Positions 16,736 through 25,553 of a DNA stretch of 64,000 nucleotides are shown here, in pieces. The DNA lies in the NCBI RefSeq assembly GCF_900105185.1, contig NZ_FNTJ01000001.1, positions 1,468,501-1,532,500 of the forward strand, given 5' to 3'. Made by a program: the position numbers and the translations under genes. Source of the DNA: Pseudomonas saponiphila. GTDB lineage: Bacteria > Pseudomonadota > Gammaproteobacteria > Pseudomonadales > Pseudomonadaceae. Below the pieces are notes generated by a model. It worked only from the letters and a program-made list of their open reading frames with translations. It did not search any database and had not been told where the DNA came from. Every line of letters starts with the position of its first letter. Position 1 is the stretch's first letter.

Positions 16736-17758
16736 TCAGTAGTCCTGGCGCTTGCGGAAGGCCCAGCGCCCGGCGATCAGGGTGAAGGTGGCCACTAGCG
16801 CCACGAGGATCCAGAAACCCTCCGGGTCGCCGGAAAACGGAATGCCGCCGACGTTCATGCCGAAGAAGCCGGCAATGATGTTGATCGGCAGCGCCAGCAC
16901 CGTGACCACCGTCAGGGTGAACAGGGTGCGGTTGGTCTGTTCGTTGAGGTTGGCGGCGATCTCCTCCTGCAGCAGTTTGATCCGCTCGCCCAGGGCCGTG
17001 AGGTCGTTGATGATCAGGGCGAACTCTTCGGTGGATTTGCGCAGCTCCTTGACGTCTTCCTTCTGCAACCATTGCGGCGGGCGGTTGAGCAGGCGCAGCA
17101 AGGAGCCCGGTTCCAGGGCCAGCAGGCGTTGCAGGCGCACCAGCACTCGGCGCATGGCTCCCAGCTCGGCGCGGTTGCTGGACACCCGGGCGGCCAGCAG
17201 TTGGTCCTCGATCTGGTCGACGCTGAGGCTGGTCTTGCGCACGATCTGGGTCAGTACCTCGCCCTGGTCGCGCAGCAGGTGCACCAGCAGCTCCAGGGGG
17301 GAGCGAAAGCGTTCGCCGGCCTTGACCGAGGAGCGCAGCTTGTCCACCGAATGCAGGGGCTGCAGGCGGGCACTGATGATCAGGTTGCTGCGCACGCAGA
17401 CCCACAGGGTGGAGATGTCCGAGGACACCATGCTGCTGAAGTTGAACACCACGTCGTTGACCACCGCCAGCAGGGCCGAGTCGACGTGTTCGATGCGGGT
17501 CGAGCGCGAGCCTTCGTGCAGGGCTTCGAAGAACTCCTCGGGCAGTTGCAGGTGGGCCTTCATCCAGCGCTCGCAGGCGGCGTGGGCCAGATTCAGGTGC
17601 AGCCAGAGGAACTCATCACTGTCCTTCGGGTGTTGCAGGGCTTGCAGGGCCTTGGCTGAATCCAGTTCATGACCGCGTTCGCCGGGGCGAAAGCTGAAAC
17701 CGTAGAGCAGGCCAAACAGATCGGAATCGCGGTGAATCTGGTCAAGGCTGTGGTTCAT
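16736..17758 (-). CDS. zntB: CorA/ZntB-family divalent cation transporter
   Basis: A 340-residue member of the 2-TM-GxN family. A long cytoplasmic alpha/beta and coiled-coil region is followed by two C-terminal transmembrane helices; the pore motif GMN occurs in 'GFFGMNVGGIPFSG' near residue 300, and the chain ends 'AGRWAFRKRQDY'. The size and post-GMN sequence resemble ZntB (zinc) more than CorA (magnesium), but the ion cannot be decided from sequence alone. It is alone in its transcription unit. Confidence 0.85.
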   Translation of the reverse strand: MNHSLDQIHRDSDLFGLLYGFSFRPGERGHELDSAKALQALQHPKDSDEFLWLHLNLAHAACERWMKAHLQLPEEFFEALHEGSRSTRIEHVDSALLAVVNDVVFNFSSMVSSDISTLWVCVRSNLIISARLQPLHSVDKLRSSVKAGERFRSPLELLVHLLRDQGEVLTQIVRKTSLSVDQIEDQLLAARVSSNRAELGAMRRVLVRLQRLLALEPGSLLRLLNRPPQWLQKEDVKELRKSTEEFALIINDLTALGERIKLLQEEIAANLNEQTNRTLFTLTVVTVLALPINIIAGFFGMNVGGIPFSGDPEGFWILVALVATFTLIAGRWAFRKRQDY

Positions 17759-18032
17759 GGAGTCTCGCAGGAGGGACAGTGCCTGGCGCGGGTTTCACAG
17801 GTTCACTTGGGCCTCATCATGGCAAGGCTTTTTGACAGTTTTGTGACGTTTGCAAGTGCACAATCCGCAGCGCTCTACCGGTGGTCGGCGGCACTCAAGA
17901 ATGCAGCACGAATGCCGATCACGCTCACATGCAACACGCATTCGACCCGGTTCGAATGTGCCTGACAGGGAAGTTCGGACCTACGCATGCCCTTGAATGG
18001 GCCTGCTCTATCCCTGTCATGAGATCTTCTCG

Positions 18033-19658
18033 ATGTTTTTGCAAAAATCCCTGAGAGCGCAAATTCTTGCCCTGCTGAGCGGTAGCCTGCTGGCGATGCT
18101 GTTGATCGCCCTGGCATGTTTTCAATTGCTGTCCGGTGGCGTGCAGAGCTACCGCGAGCTGATCGACGGGCCGCTGCGCAGTTCACAGCTGATCGACGAG
18201 GCCAACCTGCAGTTCAAGAGCCAGGTGCAGGAGTGGAAGAACGTGCTGCTGCGGGGCAAGCAGCCCCAGGAACTGAACAAGTACTGGCAGCAGTTCGAGG
18301 ACCGTCAGCGGGATGTGCAGAACATTCTCGGCCAGCTGGCCCAGACTCCCGGGCTGGATGCATCGCTCAAGAGCCGGGTGCAGCGCCTGGCGGATGAGCA
18401 CCGGCAGTTGGGGGCGGCCTATCAGAAGGGCCGCGATGCCTATGTGGCTGGCGGTGCCGATCCAAGTGCCGGTGACGCCGCGGTGAAGGGCGTGGACCGC
18501 GCCGCCAGCGAGCAGATGAGCGAACTGGTGACCGAATTGCGCAAGCACGGCGAACAGCAGTCCCGGGAGATCAGCACCGCGGCCGACCGCACGGTGTGGA
18601 TGGGAATCCTGGTGATGCTGGTGTCCGGCCTGCTGATCGGCCTGCTCAGCCTGTGGCTGGTCAACCGCAGCCTGGTGGAGCCGATCCGCCAGTTGATCGA
18701 TTACGTCGCCCAGCTCAGCCGCGGCCAGTTCGCCGAGCGGGTAGCCAGCCAGCGTCAGGACGAACTGGGCAAGCTGGCGGCCGCCGCCAACACCCTGCGC
18801 GACTTCCTGGCCCAGACCTTCAGCAGCCTGCAGCGCAGCGCCTCGGACCTGGACCGCTCCAGCGGCGAGCTCAATGCCATCGCCACGCTGATGTCCCAGG
18901 GCACCAACGAACAGTTCAGCCGTACCGATCAGGTGGCCACGGCGATGAACGAAATGTCCGCCACCGCCCAGGAAGTGGCACGGCATGCCGCCGACGCCGC
19001 GCGCGCCGCAGATGATGCCGACCAGTCGGCGCAGCAGGGCGAGCAGGTGATGCAGAGCACCATCCACAGCATCACCCAGATGCGCAGCGAGATTGCCAAC
19101 ACCGCCACCGTGATCCGTCGTCTGGAAGCCGACAGCGGACGTATCGGCAAGGTGCTGGAAGTGATTCAGGGGATTGCCGAGCAGACCAACTTGCTGGCGC
19201 TCAACGCCGCCATCGAAGCGGCCCGGGCCGGCGAGGCCGGGCGCGGATTCGCCGTGGTTGCCGACGAAGTGCGCAGCCTGGCGCAACGCACTGCGGCGTC
19301 GATCATCGAGATCAACCAGATCATCCACAGTGTGCAGACCGGCGCGGTGGACGCGGCCCAGGCCATCGAGAGCGGCCAGTCCCGCAGCGAGCAGAGTGTG
19401 CAGCAGGTGACCGAGGCCGGGGCCATGCTCGAACGCATCACCGAGGCCGTGGAGGCGATCCGCGACATGAACCGGCAGATCGCCACCGCCGCCGAAGAGC
19501 AGACCTCGGTGGCCGAGGACATTTCCCGCAACCTGACCGAGATCACCTCGATTGCCAGTACCAATCTCGACAATGTCCAGCGTACCGAGGCGGCGAGCCG
19601 CAATTTGCACGGCTTGTCGGGACAGTTGAACGAGGTCACGGCGCGTCTCGGCGCCTGA
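18033..19658 (+). CDS. Methyl-accepting chemotaxis protein
   Basis: A 541-residue transmembrane chemoreceptor. TM1 lies near residues 9-32, a helical periplasmic sensor of about 150 residues follows (four-helix-bundle size), then TM2 near 187-210, a HAMP domain and a long signalling coiled coil. The kinase-control tip is clear ('[20 protein letters not shown]', '[16 protein letters not shown]'). Ligand unknown. The ATG at 18033 begins '[17 protein letters not shown]', a normal chemoreceptor start; an earlier in-frame start lacks a ribosome-binding site. A strong terminator follows at 19687. Confidence 0.92.
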   Translation: MFLQKSLRAQILALLSGSLLAMLLIALACFQLLSGGVQSYRELIDGPLRSSQLIDEANLQFKSQVQEWKNVLLRGKQPQELNKYWQQFEDRQRDVQNILGQLAQTPGLDASLKSRVQRLADEHRQLGAAYQKGRDAYVAGGADPSAGDAAVKGVDRAASEQMSELVTELRKHGEQQSREISTAADRTVWMGILVMLVSGLLIGLLSLWLVNRSLVEPIRQLIDYVAQLSRGQFAERVASQRQDELGKLAAAANTLRDFLAQTFSSLQRSASDLDRSSGELNAIATLMSQGTNEQFSRTDQVATAMNEMSATAQEVARHAADAARAADDADQSAQQGEQVMQSTIHSITQMRSEIANTATVIRRLEADSGRIGKVLEVIQGIAEQTNLLALNAAIEAARAGEAGRGFAVVADEVRSLAQRTAASIIEINQIIHSVQTGAVDAAQAIESGQSRSEQSVQQVTEAGAMLERITEAVEAIRDMNRQIATAAEEQTSVAEDISRNLTEITSIASTNLDNVQRTEAASRNLHGLSGQLNEVTARLGA

Positions 19659-19686
19659 TAACGCTCACCCTGTATGCGGGCCCAAA

Positions 19687-19730
19687 AGCACAAGGCCGCG
19701 CTCCCGTAACGGGGCGCGGCCTTGTGCTGT
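19687..19730 (+). terminator. Terminator hairpin between the chemoreceptor and PepSY genes
   Basis: A perfect 15-bp stem, 19687-19701 with 19714-19728, with further CCCG/CGGG pairing inside. It lies between two convergent genes and has an A run on its left side, so it can serve the minus-strand gene as well as the chemoreceptor gene. Confidence 0.8.
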
Positions 19731-19740
19731 GTGCGCAGGC

Positions 19741-20058
19741 TTACTTGTCTTGCTTGTTGCTCAGGACCTTGCCGGTCTTGGCGTCCAGGTCCACGTCCCA
19801 CTCGATGCCTTTGCTGTCGCGCAGTTCCACCTGGTAGACGTAGGCACCGCTGGCGGTCTGCTCCAGCTCGGTGTCGGTGATGCTGGCGGCGGTGGTGCCG
19901 GGGTGCTGGGCCAGGGCGGCCTGGTTGAGTTGTTCCAGGTCCATGATGGCGCCGGACTTGAGCAGGCCCGGGATCAGGTCCGGACGGACATCGGCCTGGG
20001 CGAGGCCCGCGGTCAGGGTCAGGGCGGCAGCGGCGAACAGTGCAGAGAAACGGGTCAT
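19741..20058 (-). CDS. PepSY-domain periplasmic protein
   Basis: A 105-residue secreted protein. The signal peptide 'MTRFSALFAAAALTLTAGLA' is followed by cleavage near QA-D, leaving about 80 residues. The mature part has the PepSY pattern: 'LEQTASGAYVYQVELRDSKG' then 'WDVDLDAKTGKVLSNKQ'. PepSY domains often inhibit peptidases or bind peptides; the partner is unknown. Start chosen at MTRFS because it begins the signal peptide and has a GGA site. Convergent with the chemoreceptor gene across a shared terminator. Confidence 0.88.
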   Translation of the reverse strand: MTRFSALFAAAALTLTAGLAQADVRPDLIPGLLKSGAIMDLEQLNQAALAQHPGTTAASITDTELEQTASGAYVYQVELRDSKGIEWDVDLDAKTGKVLSNKQDK

Positions 20059-20215
20059 GGTGTTGATTCCTTGAGGTGATGGCTTTCGATGGGCACAGGT
20101 TAGCCAGTGCAACTTAATTCACCCTTAATTCAGCGCAGTGTTTGCGTCGTTTGTTCAAGCCGGGGGCCGGGTGGCACCGGCAAGCTGGCCTCTCCCTTTA
20201 TCGGAGACACCATGA

Positions 20216-21127
20216 ATGAAACGCATGCTGGCGTGGTTGTATGGCCCCTTGATGCTTGGCGGATTCATCGCCGGCGGGCTGTGTTGGATGAGTGACGGGC
20301 AGGCTTCGGCCCTGGGTTTGCTCGTGCTGTTCGCCGGGGCGCTGCTGGTGTCGTTCCTGGCGGAGTGGGCGCTGCCCTACGAGCCGGCCTGGAACCGCTC
20401 CCAGGGCGACCGGCTGCGCGATAGCCTGCACGCGCTGGTCAATGAAAGCCTGAATGCGCTGGGGCTGCTGGCCTTGCCGGGGCTGGTGGCCCTGCTGGGT
20501 GGCGAGGGCCTGTGGCCTCGGGATTGGCCGCTCTGGGGGCAGTTGCTGCTGGCGATAGTGATCGCCGATGGCGGGATCAGCCTGGCCCATTACGCCAGCC
20601 ATCGCTGGGCCTGGCTCTGGCGCCTGCATGCGGTGCACCACAGTGTGCAGCGCCTGTACGGTTTCAACGGACTGCTCAAGCACCCCCTGCACCAGATGCT
20701 GGAGGCCTTGGCGGGATTGCTGCCGCTGGTGCTGCTGGGCATTACGTTGCCGGTGGCACAACTGCTGGCCCTGGCCATCGGGATTGCCTTGCTGTTGCAG
20801 CATTCCAACGTCGATATGCGCATGGGGCCGCTGCGGCGGGTGTTTGCCTGGGCTCCGGTGCATCGCTTTCATCACATGAAGTATGGCCGCGCCGGCGATG
20901 TGAACTTCGGGCTGTTCTTCAACCTCTGGGACTGGCTGTTGGGCACCGGGTTCTATCGGGACGACTACCCGATGCGCCAGGGCGATCTGGGTATCGGCAG
21001 CCGTCCCGACTACCCGCTGGGGTATTGGTCGCAGTTGCTGGAGCCGTTCAAGGTCCAGCGCTATGCCGCCGAGCCCAAGGTGCCTGCCGCGTTGCGCCGG
21101 CCAGTCAAGCCAGCAGGCGAGGCCTGA
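20216..21127 (+). CDS. Sterol desaturase / fatty-acid hydroxylase family protein
   Basis: A 303-residue membrane protein with several N-terminal helices and the histidine boxes of the di-iron membrane hydroxylases: 'HYASH', 'HAVHHSVQ' and 'HRFHHMK', plus His in 'GLLKHPLHQMLE'. Such enzymes use oxygen to hydroxylate or desaturate lipid substrates; in bacteria the substrate is usually unknown. The start at 20216 is preferred, with GGAGA upstream; an overlapping ATG four bases earlier is in another frame. Its 3' end overlaps the convergent AraC gene by 23 bp. Confidence 0.87.
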   Translation: MKRMLAWLYGPLMLGGFIAGGLCWMSDGQASALGLLVLFAGALLVSFLAEWALPYEPAWNRSQGDRLRDSLHALVNESLNALGLLALPGLVALLGGEGLWPRDWPLWGQLLLAIVIADGGISLAHYASHRWAWLWRLHAVHHSVQRLYGFNGLLKHPLHQMLEALAGLLPLVLLGITLPVAQLLALAIGIALLLQHSNVDMRMGPLRRVFAWAPVHRFHHMKYGRAGDVNFGLFFNLWDWLLGTGFYRDDYPMRQGDLGIGSRPDYPLGYWSQLLEPFKVQRYAAEPKVPAALRRPVKPAGEA

Positions 21128-21785
21128 GGGTTTTCAGGGCCTGGCCGGCGGTGACCCCGAACAACGCTTTCAGGGTGCGGGAGAAGTGCGCGCTGTCGGC
21201 AAAGCCGGCGCCGTGGGCCGCCTGGGCCACGGGCTGGCCGTCGAGCAACAGGGCCATGGCCAGGCGCAGACGCCGCCAGAGCACCAGGCGCCGCACCGGC
21301 AAGCCTACGTCACGGGCGAACAGGCGCTCCAGCTGGCTCAGGGACAGGTGGGCCCGGGCCGCCAGTTGGCTCGCCACCACCTTGCCTGTGAGCGCTGCGT
21401 CCAGGGCCTGCAGGGCCCGCGCCACACGCCGGTCGGCCAGGGGCAGGCGCGGGCAGGCGCGCAGCGCCGCCTCCAGTGCGGGCAACGAGGGGCACAGGTT
21501 GTGGACACAGGCCTGCAGGTCTGCGGCCGCGATCGACAATGGCTCGGCATAGACCGTGAAGGCGTTGTCGGGCGCCTGGAGAATGGCATGCCGCTGCAGC
21601 GCCTGGATCACCAGGAAGTGCCCGCTGTGGCGCTTGCCGTCGAGTTCCAGCGTCACCGCTTGCTCGGGGGCGATGATCAATTGATGGGCGTAGTGGGCAT
21701 GGGGCGCGGTGCGCCCCATGGCTCCCTGAATCAGGCCGAAGTCATGCCCCAGCCAGAGCTCGCCGCTCCAGTGCGAGACAGACAT
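21105..21785 (-). CDS. AraC-family regulator
   Basis: A 226-residue AraC protein, short for the family. A cupin-like N-terminal part ('HAHYAHQLIIAPEQAVTLEL') is followed by the double helix-turn-helix (about 125-220: 'LAARAHLSLSQLERLFARDV', 'AQAAHGAGFADSAHFSRTLK'). Its ATG directly follows the glpQ stop codon (TGA then ATG), so the two are probably co-transcribed and coupled. Its 3' end overlaps the convergent desaturase-like gene. Target genes are unknown. Confidence 0.85.
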   Translation of the reverse strand: MSVSHWSGELWLGHDFGLIQGAMGRTAPHAHYAHQLIIAPEQAVTLELDGKRHSGHFLVIQALQRHAILQAPDNAFTVYAEPLSIAAADLQACVHNLCPSLPALEAALRACPRLPLADRRVARALQALDAALTGKVVASQLAARAHLSLSQLERLFARDVGLPVRRLVLWRRLRLAMALLLDGQPVAQAAHGAGFADSAHFSRTLKALFGVTAGQALKTLRPRLLA

Positions 21786-22913
21786 TCAGTAACCGCCGGC
21801 CTCCAGCAGTTGGGCCACGCTGGCGTTGGCCGGACGCTTGAAGTACTTGAGCAGCTCGGCGCTGCGGTTGGTGAAGATACCGTCGACCCCGGCGTCCATG
21901 ACCTTCTTGAAGTCCACCGGCTCGTCGAGGGTGTAGGCGTGCACCAGCAGGCCCTGATCGTGGGTGTACTGATTCATCCAGGGTTGCACCAGATCCGCGT
22001 AGCTTTGCTCGCCGCCCGCTGCCAGCGCCGTGGAGGGACCGGTGCCAATCGCGCCCTGGGCCTTGGCGTAGCCGATCCAGCGTTTGAATTCGCCCGGGTC
22101 CTTGGGCTGCTGCTTGGCGTAGAAGGCCGCCTTGTCGGTTTCGCCGCTGTTGGCGAAGGTGACGCTGGACGCCGGTTCGATGCTGCCGGCCCCGACCCAC
22201 AGCAGCAGCACCTTGGGCACCTGAGGCATTTCCTTGTGCAGCAGTTCCAGGCTGTGTCTGTCGAAGGTCTGCAGCACCACCTTGCCTTTGCCCTGGCCCA
22301 CGGCCAGCTCGCTCTTGGCCAGCTTTGAGCCCGCCGGGCTCAGCCAGCCGCGGTCCTGGAGCTTTTCCTTGAGTTCGTGCTCGATGCCGGGGAACAGCTG
22401 CGGCTCTTTGGTTTCGATGTACAGCCCGGGTTTGTGCTGCGTGCTGCCTTGGGCGATGTCGATGATCTCGTCCAGGGTCAGGATCTTCAGGCCGGCAAAG
22501 CCCGGCCGGGCGCGATCCGGGTGGGCCTGGTTGAACCAGCTGCCGGCGTCGAGGCGCTTGAGCTCGGCCATGGTGAAGGCGTTGGGCGGGCTGTCCTTGC
22601 GCTCGGGGAATTTCTGCGCCACGTCGGTGGTGCGTAGCAGGTTGTTGTCGTGCAGGGCGAAGAGCACGCCGTCCTTGCTGCGCTGCAGGTCCAGTTCCAG
22701 GTAGTCCGCCCCCAGATCCCGGGCCAGCCGGTAGGCCGCCGCTGTGGACTCGGGGGCATCGAAGGAGGCGCCACGGTGGGCGATCACGGCGGGCTGGGGG
22801 ATGCCCAGGCGCGCCGCCAGGGCATTCGGATCCGCCTGTTCAGCGGCCTGGGCCAGGCCGCAACCGAGCATCAGGCTCAACATCAGGGCGCGAGGGGGGA
22901 AGGTCGCTGGCAT
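21786..22913 (-). CDS. glpQ: Periplasmic glycerophosphodiester phosphodiesterase
   Basis: A 375-residue exported GDPD enzyme. The signal peptide (residues 1-23, ending LAQA) precedes the catalytic TIM barrel. Active-site blocks are 'VIAHRGASFDAPESTAAAY' (HRG motif), 'LELDLQRSKDGVLFALHDNN' (ELD and the HD pair) and 'YIETKEP'. It cleaves deacylated phospholipids such as glycerophosphocholine to sn-glycerol-3-phosphate plus an alcohol. The length is typical of GlpQ (about 358-380). The AraC regulator follows immediately and may be part of the same mRNA. Confidence 0.93.
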   Translation of the reverse strand: MPATFPPRALMLSLMLGCGLAQAAEQADPNALAARLGIPQPAVIAHRGASFDAPESTAAAYRLARDLGADYLELDLQRSKDGVLFALHDNNLLRTTDVAQKFPERKDSPPNAFTMAELKRLDAGSWFNQAHPDRARPGFAGLKILTLDEIIDIAQGSTQHKPGLYIETKEPQLFPGIEHELKEKLQDRGWLSPAGSKLAKSELAVGQGKGKVVLQTFDRHSLELLHKEMPQVPKVLLLWVGAGSIEPASSVTFANSGETDKAAFYAKQQPKDPGEFKRWIGYAKAQGAIGTGPSTALAAGGEQSYADLVQPWMNQYTHDQGLLVHAYTLDEPVDFKKVMDAGVDGIFTNRSAELLKYFKRPANASVAQLLEAGGY

Positions 22914-23158
22914 GCTCGAAATCCTTTCGTGGAGGCGGGGGCAAGGACCTATCTTTTAGCAACACAATGACGCTTGTGCTATCTCGAGGGCGACATAAAT
23001 CCTTCTCATGCGCATCATTCAGGTTTTTTTCCGGCGCTTTGCAGTACTCTTGGCCGCGCAGTTTCCCCAGCAGAGGGAAGCCTGAGAACAGCCCTTTCCT
23101 TGCCTCGCGTGTAGACCATCGATCACCCAGTCCCGTGGGACTTACCGTGAGGTTTACC

Positions 23159-23494
23159 ATGAGCATCACCTCTGAACTCATCTGCCAGGCCGCTGACCAG
23201 CTCAAGGGTTTTGTCGGCTTCAATCGCAAGACCGGCCGTTACATCGTGCGTTTCAGCGAAGACTCCTTCGGCATGGATGTGGCCGACGACGCCATAGTGC
23301 CGGCCAGCGAATTTGTCTGGGCGCCGGTGTCCGATCAGGCCATGAGCCTCAAGCGCGAGCAGATCCAGTTATTGCTGGACCAGAACATCGACGACCGGAT
23401 CAACATCAGTGAACCGTTGCGGGTCTATATGCGCCGTAGCGATCTGCCGGAAATCCAGGCCGTGCGCAGTCTGTTGCCGACGGCTCAGGATTGA
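23159..23494 (+). CDS. Small conserved Pseudomonas protein (DUF2025-like)
   Basis: A 111-residue cytoplasmic protein that begins 'MSITSELICQAADQLKGFVG' and continues 'FNRKTGRYIVRFSEDSFGMD'. I recognise it as the DUF2025 type found in pseudomonads; a function is not known. It has no signal peptide or membrane segment. It is acidic with a mixed alpha/beta pattern and a C-terminal helix ('LPEIQAVRSLLPTAQD'). The ATG at 23159 follows GTGAGGT. It stands alone between glpQ and a convergent monooxygenase-like gene. Confidence 0.75.
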   Translation: MSITSELICQAADQLKGFVGFNRKTGRYIVRFSEDSFGMDVADDAIVPASEFVWAPVSDQAMSLKREQIQLLLDQNIDDRINISEPLRVYMRRSDLPEIQAVRSLLPTAQD

Positions 23495-23529
23495 TCCGGC
23501 GGCCGGCCTGAACCGCTGTGGCCCGCGGT

Positions 23530-23865
23530 TCAGGCCTGGGCTTGAGGGCTGAAGGCATAGGCCCGTTCGACCTTGCCGACCCGGGTATGAAAGCACTGGT
23601 ACCAATCCTTGCGTCCGCGCTCGCGGATGGCGCTGTGTTCGGCGTGGTGCTTCCACGCCAGGATGGCCGCCTCGCTGCTCCAGTAGGACACGGTGATCCC
23701 GAAACCGTCCGCGCCCCGGGCCGATTCGACCCCGAGAAAGCCCGGTTGCCGACGCGCCAGTTCCAGCATGCGCTCGGCGGCCTGATCGTAGTCGGGGTCC
23801 GCAGCACCGCGTTGGGAGCTGAAGATCACCGCGTAGTAGGGCGGGGCGGGTGTCTGGCCGATCAT
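23530..23865 (-). CDS. Antibiotic-biosynthesis-monooxygenase (ABM) domain protein
   Basis: A 111-residue ABM-domain protein (ferredoxin-like dimeric fold). Typical are 'YYAVIFSSQRG', 'MLELARRQPGFLGVESARG' and 'ITVSYWSSEAAILAWKHHAE'. Relatives include quinol and haem-degrading monooxygenases, but many have no known role. Its start overlaps the stop of the glutaminase-like gene (ATGA), so the pair is an operon, read away from a LysR gene. Confidence 0.88.
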   Translation of the reverse strand: MIGQTPAPPYYAVIFSSQRGAADPDYDQAAERMLELARRQPGFLGVESARGADGFGITVSYWSSEAAILAWKHHAEHSAIRERGRKDWYQCFHTRVGKVERAYAFSPQAQA

Positions 23866-24581
23866 CCTCGGGCCTCCAGGCAGGCATTGAGCAGGGCGCT
23901 GACCAGGGGCGGCGTGCGGCCCTTGAGAGCCGCGCGTTCGGGCTGGAACAGAGTGGCGACGAAAAATGGATGATCGGCGAGCTCCACGGCGCGCAGATCT
24001 CCCAGGCTGTCGTGGCCGCTGGCGCGCAGGGTGCCTGCGAGCAGGGGGCCGGCAAAGTCTGGATTGACGCCGTAGCGGCAGCGATAGCCTTCCTCGATGC
24101 TCCGGGTGCCATAGGCCTTGGCGATTCGACTGCCGTGTTGCAGTTCGATGCGCTCACGGGCCTCCACCAGGGCGCAGCTCAAAGGGGTGAGCAGTGCGCG
24201 CTCGGCATCGGGGGCGATCTCGCCGTGTTCGGCATCGGCCCAGCCCAGCACGTTGCGCGCGTATTCCAGGACCGCATGCTGAAAGCCGCCACAGGTGCCG
24301 AGGAAGGGGCGCTGTTGCTCCCGGGCCACGCGGATCGCCAGCAGCGCGCCGTGGATGTTCCGGTAGGGGCTGCCGGGCACGCACCAGATGGCGTCGAAGC
24401 CTTGCAACAGGTGCTCGTGAGTCAGATCGGCAGTGGCCAGCCATTGCACGTCGAGGGTGATTGCGGCGTCGGCTGCGGCCCGATCCAGGGCCAGGGGAAT
24501 GGCCTGGTGCGCGGTGATCAGTGGGTCGTGATCCCCCACCAGGGCGATGCGCAGGGGCGGTGTCGAGGCGGGTGCTTGCAT
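23862..24581 (-). CDS. CTP-synthase C-terminal-domain-like (class I glutamine amidotransferase fold) protein
   Basis: A 239-residue stand-alone glutaminase-fold protein. It starts 'LRIALVGDHDPLITAHQAIP'; the nucleophile elbow is 'FLGTCGGFQHAVLEYARNVL' with Cys near residue 98. At the place where amidotransferases have HPE it reads 'FVATLFQPERAALKGR', so the catalytic His is Gln. The annotated family is 'CTP synthase C-terminal region-related (seleno)protein'. Without the His it may not hydrolyse glutamine in the standard way. It is translated ahead of the ABM protein with a 4-bp overlap. Confidence 0.8.
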   Translation of the reverse strand: MQAPASTPPLRIALVGDHDPLITAHQAIPLALDRAAADAAITLDVQWLATADLTHEHLLQGFDAIWCVPGSPYRNIHGALLAIRVAREQQRPFLGTCGGFQHAVLEYARNVLGWADAEHGEIAPDAERALLTPLSCALVEARERIELQHGSRIAKAYGTRSIEEGYRCRYGVNPDFAGPLLAGTLRASGHDSLGDLRAVELADHPFFVATLFQPERAALKGRTPPLVSALLNACLEARG

Positions 24582-24631
24582 GGGCTTCTCCGGTAAGGGC
24601 GCTGACTTGTCGATTGCCTGGGGCCACTATA

Positions 24632-24661
24632 GATTGGCGTCCACGCAATCAATATTGGCGT
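24632..24661. promoter_or_regulatory. Candidate LysR operator: direct and inverted repeats
   Basis: ATTGGCGT occurs at 24633-24640 and 24654-24661, two helical turns apart. GATTG (24632-24636) and CAATC (24646-24650) add an inverted repeat. The block lies between the glutaminase-like gene and the divergent LysR gene. Confidence 0.5.
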
Positions 24662-24669
24662 TTACCCAA

Positions 24670-25548
24670 GTGATCAATGCAGCAGTGCACTATCAGCTGG
24701 ACTACCCCGATCTGTCGCTGGTCCTGGCCCTGGTCCGTGGCGGCTCCCTGGCCCGTGCCGCGGCCCTGCTCAAGGTGGATGTTTCGACGGTGTTTCGTGC
24801 CGTGCGTCGCCTGGAAGCCGGGCTCGGTCAGCAACTGTTCGACAAGAGCCGTGCCGGCTACCTGCCCACCAGCCTGGCCCAGGCCCTGGCACTGCAGGCC
24901 GAACAGGCGGAACAGGCCCTGGAGGCGGCGCGGATCGGTGTGGCCCAGGGCGGCGAGGTCATCAGCGGTACGGTGCGCCTGACCTGTACCGATTCGGTAT
25001 TGCAGGGCTTGTTGCTACCGGCCCTGGCGCAGTTCATGCCCAAGTACCCCGCGTTGGTCATCGAACTGTGCACCTCGAATGATTTCGCCAACCTCAACCG
25101 TCGCGATGCGGACATCGCCGTGCGCCTCACCGCGACTCCTCCGGAGCATCTGGTGGGGCGCTGCCTGGGGACGGTGGCGTATCGGGTATGCACCAGCCCG
25201 GCGTATCGGCACCGGGTGGATTGCACCGATCTGGCACGGGTGGCCTGGATTGCCCCGGATGACTTTCTGCCGGATCACCCCACGGTGGTCTGGCGCCGTC
25301 AGCAGTGGCCCGGTGTGCAGCCCAGTTATCGCTGCAACAGCATGCTGGCGGCGACCGAGCTGGTGCGGGCCGGCCTGGGGGTGGCGGCGTTGCCGGACTT
25401 TCTCCTGGGCGGTGGCGACCTGGAGGCGCTGGGCGAGCCCCTGGAGCATGCAACCGCCTTGTGGCTGTTGACCCGCCCGGACTGTCGGGCCCTGCGCTCG
25501 GTGGTGACGCTGTTCGATGAACTGGGGCGTCATCTGCGCTGGCCCTGA
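24670..25548 (+). CDS. LysR-family regulator, divergent to the glutaminase-like/ABM pair
   Basis: About 292 residues if it starts at the GTG at 24670; a longer reading to 24547 would run through the divergent gene and the operator-like repeats and is unlikely. The start is uncertain (another GTG lies at 24685). The helix-turn-helix spans about residues 5-65 ('GGSLARAAALLKVDVSTVFR', 'LFDKSRAGYLPTSLAQAL') and the effector domain follows with 'CTSNDFANLNRRDADIAVRL'. By position it probably regulates the divergent two-gene operon. Confidence 0.82.
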   Translation: MINAAVHYQLDYPDLSLVLALVRGGSLARAAALLKVDVSTVFRAVRRLEAGLGQQLFDKSRAGYLPTSLAQALALQAEQAEQALEAARIGVAQGGEVISGTVRLTCTDSVLQGLLLPALAQFMPKYPALVIELCTSNDFANLNRRDADIAVRLTATPPEHLVGRCLGTVAYRVCTSPAYRHRVDCTDLARVAWIAPDDFLPDHPTVVWRRQQWPGVQPSYRCNSMLAATELVRAGLGVAALPDFLLGGGDLEALGEPLEHATALWLLTRPDCRALRSVVTLFDELGRHLRWP

Positions 25549-25553
25549 ATACC

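Noticed and set aside
24547..24669. N-terminal extension of the third LysR protein
   Set aside because: It would overlap the divergent gene and the repeats; the LysR domain begins after 24670.
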